Source: Frankiales bacterium
GTDB taxonomy: Bacteria > Actinomycetota > Actinomycetes > Mycobacteriales > SCTD01
Length of the DNA stretch: 33,785 nt
Assembly: GCA_025965615.1 (NCBI GenBank)
Contig: JAOPWP010000016.1
Location: 1 to 33,785, forward strand
Direction of reading: 5' to 3'
Shown here one piece after another: positions 28,009 to 33,785 of this stretch. How positions within the stretch are numbered: the stretch's first letter is position 1; every line of letters begins with the position of its first letter. The position numbers and the translations under genes are program-made. Under the pieces are notes generated by a model. The model did not search any database. It was not told the DNA's origin and was given only the letters and a program-made list of their open reading frames with translations.

Positions 28009-28703
28009 CGGCTCAGGGTGCTGACGGAGGCCAGGTGCTCGAGCGGATCGGCTTCCGGTGCGCGCTCGACGAAGGCGTTGTCCGCCTTCGCCGGACGCAC
28101 GATGTCCCAGACGAAGCGCGTCGTCTCGAAGGGCTCGGCGTAGCCGATCCGGGCCCGGCTGCCCCAGTACCGGCAGCCGGCCTCGACGGCTTCCAGGTCG
28201 ACCATCGCGCACTGGGTGACCTGCGACCAGTGGGCCTCGAGCGCCGCGAGCTTGCCGCGCATCGTGCTCTCGACGTCGACGAAGACCGACGGCGCGAAGG
28301 TCGTGGTCGAGGGCGACTGGTAGTAGAGGACCCGTGCGGTGCGACGGGAGGCCGCGTGGGCCGACTGCGAGGTCGCGACGTGGTCCTGGTGGGTGTCTGC
28401 GGGTGCGTGGACGTAGACGATGTCGGCCCCGGTGCTGCGCACTGCGGCGTCCAGGACCGCGACGGACGCCCGGCCCGCCGGGATCTCGTTGTCGGGGAAG
28501 CCGCCCCAGAGCAGCTGCGCGCCGATGATCCGGGCAGCGTGCTCCTGCTCCTGCGCGCGGGACACGACGCCCTGGGGACCGTGCTCCACTTCGCTCATCA
28601 CCAGCATGGTGACCTCGTCGCCCACCTCGACGTGGCGCAGGAGGGCGCCAGCGCAGCCGAGCTCGATGTCATCCGGGTGCGCGCCCACGGCCAGGACCCT
28701 CAC
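28005..28703 (-). CDS. PIG-L family N-acetyl sugar deacetylase
   Basis: VLAVGAHPDDIELGCAGALLRHV (AHPDD) and APADTHQDHVATSQ (HxxH); GTG start with GGAGGAG upstream. Confidence 0.93.
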   Translation of the reverse strand: MRVLAVGAHPDDIELGCAGALLRHVEVGDEVTMLVMSEVEHGPQGVVSRAQEQEHAARIIGAQLLWGGFPDNEIPAGRASVAVLDAAVRSTGADIVYVHAPADTHQDHVATSQSAHAASRRTARVLYYQSPSTTTFAPSVFVDVESTMRGKLAALEAHWSQVTQCAMVDLEAVEAGCRYWGSRARIGYAEPFETTRFVWDIVRPAKADNAFVERAPEADPLEHLASVSTLSR

Positions 28704-28853
28704 GGCACTCCTCCTCCACGCACTCGAACGTGCCGGTCACCAGCCCCGCCCGGGCGGACCTGGGCGATCACTCTGGAAGGATCTTCGGACGCATCCAGGG
28801 TTCCTTGACCCTCCATCGGCCTACAGAAGGCGGCGTCTTCATCACCCGGATGG

Positions 28854-28921
28854 CTCGTGCCCTGGCGGCCGGCGTGTGCCGCCGCACCTGCTACCGCGCC
28901 AGGGCGTGCTCCCGGCACGAG
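28854..28921. other. Nested inverted-repeat element in the glnD/PIG-L intergenic region
   Basis: Outer arms CTCGTGCC (28854-28861)/GGCACGAG (28914-28921); inner CCTGGCG (28861-28867)/CGCCAGG (28897-28903); alternative GGCGGC (28864-28869)/GCCGCC (28878-28883). Confidence 0.5.
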
Positions 28922-28966
28922 GGTCCGGAGGGAACCCGGCGGGCGCGGCGGCCGTCCCGACCCGGC

Positions 28967-31309
28967 TCAGCCAGGCTCGTTCGACGGCCGGGCGGCCGCC
29001 AGGACCCGCCGCTCGACCTCGTCGCGCAGGGCCGGGTCCGTGAGGGGACCACCGTCGGGGCCGACTACGTAGAAGGCGTCCACGACGTCGTCCCCCAGCG
29101 TCGAGACGTGGGCCGTCCGGACGTCGAGCCCGCAGTCGTCGAGCGCGGCCGTCAGGCGGTGCAGGACCCCGAGGGAGTCGGGGGCACGGACCTCGACGAC
29201 CGTGGCGGTGTGCGAGGCGTCGTCCACGAGCCGGACGACCGGCGGAGCGGCGCGAGCAAGGCGCGCGTACGCGGCTTCGCGAGTGGCCAGGCGCTCCTGG
29301 ACCGGGAGGCCTCCCCCGATCGCACGCAGCAGGTCGGTCTGGACGACCGACCAGTCCGGCCACGCCCCGAACCGGGGAGCGACCCGGAACACCAGCAGGC
29401 CGGTCTCCTGCGTCGAGCTGGCCCACGCCGAGCGCACGTCCAGGCGGTGCAGTGCCAGCACCCCCGCGGTCACGGCGAGCAGCCCCTGCCGGTCCGGCGC
29501 GACGACCATGACCTCGTCCTCGTGGTGCCCGAGCGCCGGCCCGCCCCGGGCCACCAGCTCGGACTGCCACTCGGCGAGCGGGGCCGGCGCAGGGACCGGT
29601 GTGCCCGACAGCAGCGACCGCGTCCGGTCGGCCAGCTCGCAGACGAGCCGGGCCTTCCACGGGCTCCAGGCGGCCGGACCGGTGGCGAGGGAGTCGGCCT
29701 CGGTGAGGGCCTCGAGCAGCTCGAGCACCTCTTGCGAGCCGACCTGGTCAGCGACGGCAGCTGCCGTCGCAGGGTCAGCCAGGTCGCGACGGGTGGCGAC
29801 GTCGGGCAGCAGGAGGTGGTGCTGCACCATGCGCACCAGCACCTCGACGTCCGCCCCGCGCAGACCCATCCGCGGACCGATCTCCGCGACCATCTCCGCA
29901 CCCACGTCGCTGTGGTCCCCGGGACGGCCCTTGCCGATGTCGTGCAGGAGGGCGCCGATCAGCAGCAGGTCCGGCCGGGCGACCTGCCGGGTGAGTGCGG
30001 CGGCCTCCGCGGCCGTCTCGACGAGGTGCCGATCCACGGTGAAGCGGTGGAAGCTGTTGCGCTGCGGGCGGCTCCGGACCTCGTCCCACTCGGGGAAGAG
30101 GCCGACGAGCAGCCCGGCCTGGTCCAGGTGCTCGAAGACGGGGACCGCTCCCGGGCCGGCCGCCAGCAGGCTGACCAGCTCGTCGAGTGCCGCGCGCGGC
30201 CACGGCTGCGGCAGCGGCGGGCAGGTGCGAGCGAGCCGGTCGAGGGTGGCTGGAGCGACGGGAAGGCCGGCGTGGGCCGCGGCGGATGCGACCCGCAGGA
30301 CGAGCACCGGGTCCGACGCCGGGTCGGCGGCGCGGGCCAGGACCACCTCTCCGTCCTGCGACACGACGTCGTCGGCGAGCGGGGTGCGGACAGGGCCGCG
30401 ACCTGCACCCGGCCGGCCGGCACCGGGGAGTCGGAACCCGAGCCGGCGCCGGGGTGCTGAGGCCGCGACCCGGCGCCAGGTGGTCTCCGCCGCGTAGACG
30501 ATGGTCCGGGCCGCGGTGCTGACCGCCGCCATCAGGGCGTCCGCGTCGTCGTGGCCCAGCGCCGCTGCCACGGCGTCCTGCTCCTGCAGGAGGAGCCGGT
30601 CGACCGTGCTGCGTCCCGAGCTGCCGGTGCGCCGGTGCAGCTCACCCCGTACGTCCAGCAGGAGCTCGTGCGCGGACAGGACCGCCGCGCCGGGCGGGTC
30701 GGCGCGCTGACTGGCCGCGACCGCCTGGAGAGCGTGCACGTCGCGCAGGCCGCCCCTCGCGCTCTTCAGGTCGGGCTCGAGCAGGAACGCCACCTCGCCG
30801 TGCTCGCGGGCCCGCTGCTCCCCCGCCTCGCGCAGCTCGGGCAGGCGTCGCTCCGCGTCGCGGCGCCAGGCCGCTCGCGCTGCGCTGAGCAGCTCGGCGC
30901 TGAGGGCGGCCTCGCCGGCGACGTGGCGCGCGTCGAGCAGGCCGAGCGCTGCCTTCAGGTCCTCACGCGCCACGCCGACGGCCTCGTCGACGGTGCGGAC
31001 CGAGTGGTCGAGCCCCACGGAGGCGTCCCAGACCGGGTACCAGACCTGATCGGCCAGGGCCGCGACGTCCGTGCGCCTGCCGTCGTGGACCAGCACGAGG
31101 TCGAGGTCGGACCCGGCGGCCACCTCGCGGCGCCCCAGGCCCCCGACCGCGACCAGCGCAGCCCCGGGGCCGGGATCGCCCAGCAGCGCCGAGAGCCAGC
31201 CGTCGTAGAGGTCGACCAGCCCCGCCCGCAGAGCCGCGCCGGTCAGGCTGGACGCGAGCAGGGACGCACGGGCGGCCTTGACCTGCGCAGCGCTGGGCGG
31301 GGCGGTCAC
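28967..31309 (-). CDS. glnD: [Protein-PII] uridylyl/adenylyltransferase GlnD
   Basis: Nucleotidyltransferase VAVGGLGRREVAAGSDLDLVLVHDG, HD domain LLHDIGKGRPGDHSDVGAEM, two C-terminal ACT domains. Confidence 0.95.
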   Translation of the reverse strand: MTAPPSAAQVKAARASLLASSLTGAALRAGLVDLYDGWLSALLGDPGPGAALVAVGGLGRREVAAGSDLDLVLVHDGRRTDVAALADQVWYPVWDASVGLDHSVRTVDEAVGVAREDLKAALGLLDARHVAGEAALSAELLSAARAAWRRDAERRLPELREAGEQRAREHGEVAFLLEPDLKSARGGLRDVHALQAVAASQRADPPGAAVLSAHELLLDVRGELHRRTGSSGRSTVDRLLLQEQDAVAAALGHDDADALMAAVSTAARTIVYAAETTWRRVAASAPRRRLGFRLPGAGRPGAGRGPVRTPLADDVVSQDGEVVLARAADPASDPVLVLRVASAAAHAGLPVAPATLDRLARTCPPLPQPWPRAALDELVSLLAAGPGAVPVFEHLDQAGLLVGLFPEWDEVRSRPQRNSFHRFTVDRHLVETAAEAAALTRQVARPDLLLIGALLHDIGKGRPGDHSDVGAEMVAEIGPRMGLRGADVEVLVRMVQHHLLLPDVATRRDLADPATAAAVADQVGSQEVLELLEALTEADSLATGPAAWSPWKARLVCELADRTRSLLSGTPVPAPAPLAEWQSELVARGGPALGHHEDEVMVVAPDRQGLLAVTAGVLALHRLDVRSAWASSTQETGLLVFRVAPRFGAWPDWSVVQTDLLRAIGGGLPVQERLATREAAYARLARAAPPVVRLVDDASHTATVVEVRAPDSLGVLHRLTAALDDCGLDVRTAHVSTLGDDVVDAFYVVGPDGGPLTDPALRDEVERRVLAAARPSNEPG

Positions 31310-31345
31310 GGCGGGCCCGACGTCACGGGCCAGGACCCCCGGGCG

Positions 31346-33785
<2,440 letters not shown>

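Noticed and set aside
28730-30460. 576-aa plus-strand ORF over glnD
   Set aside because: Antisense shadow of glnD ACT/HD region, no recognisable domain.

Overview
Window from a high-GC actinobacterial chromosome. Minus-strand backbone genes follow the conserved actinobacterial order amtB-PII-glnD-ffh-rpsP-khpA-rimM-trmD-rplS-lepB-(nudix)-rnhB-DUF2469-yraN-comM-dprA-xerC-whiG. Accessory blocks interrupt it. (1) Between glnD and ffh lies a tightly coupled six-gene minus-strand operon: PIG-L deacetylase, processive GT2 synthase, exosortase/archaeosortase-like protease, TM-HEAT-ATP-grasp fusion, WecB-like epimerase, HAD hydrolase. Convergent to it is a secreted protein with a PEP-CTERM-like C-terminus. 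This is my best candidate for an undescribed system: surface glycan plus exosortase sorting. (2) Between yraN and comM lies a lipid/redox block (acyl-CoA ligase, WS/DGAT, phage-endolysin-like peptidase, flavin monooxygenase). (3) Between rpsP and ffh lie an MFS and an AI-2E-type transporter. (4) Three tandem PII genes follow amtB, the middle one with Gly37->Val next to the effector pocket. Several gene junctions carry striking structures: a 3x16-bp repeat giving stops in all six frames, a 13-bp perfect palindrome spanning two convergent stop codons, and a 14-bp perfect hairpin splitting the PII array. No tRNA, rRNA, CRISPR or transposase was seen. All calls come from reading motifs in the translations; no database search was run.
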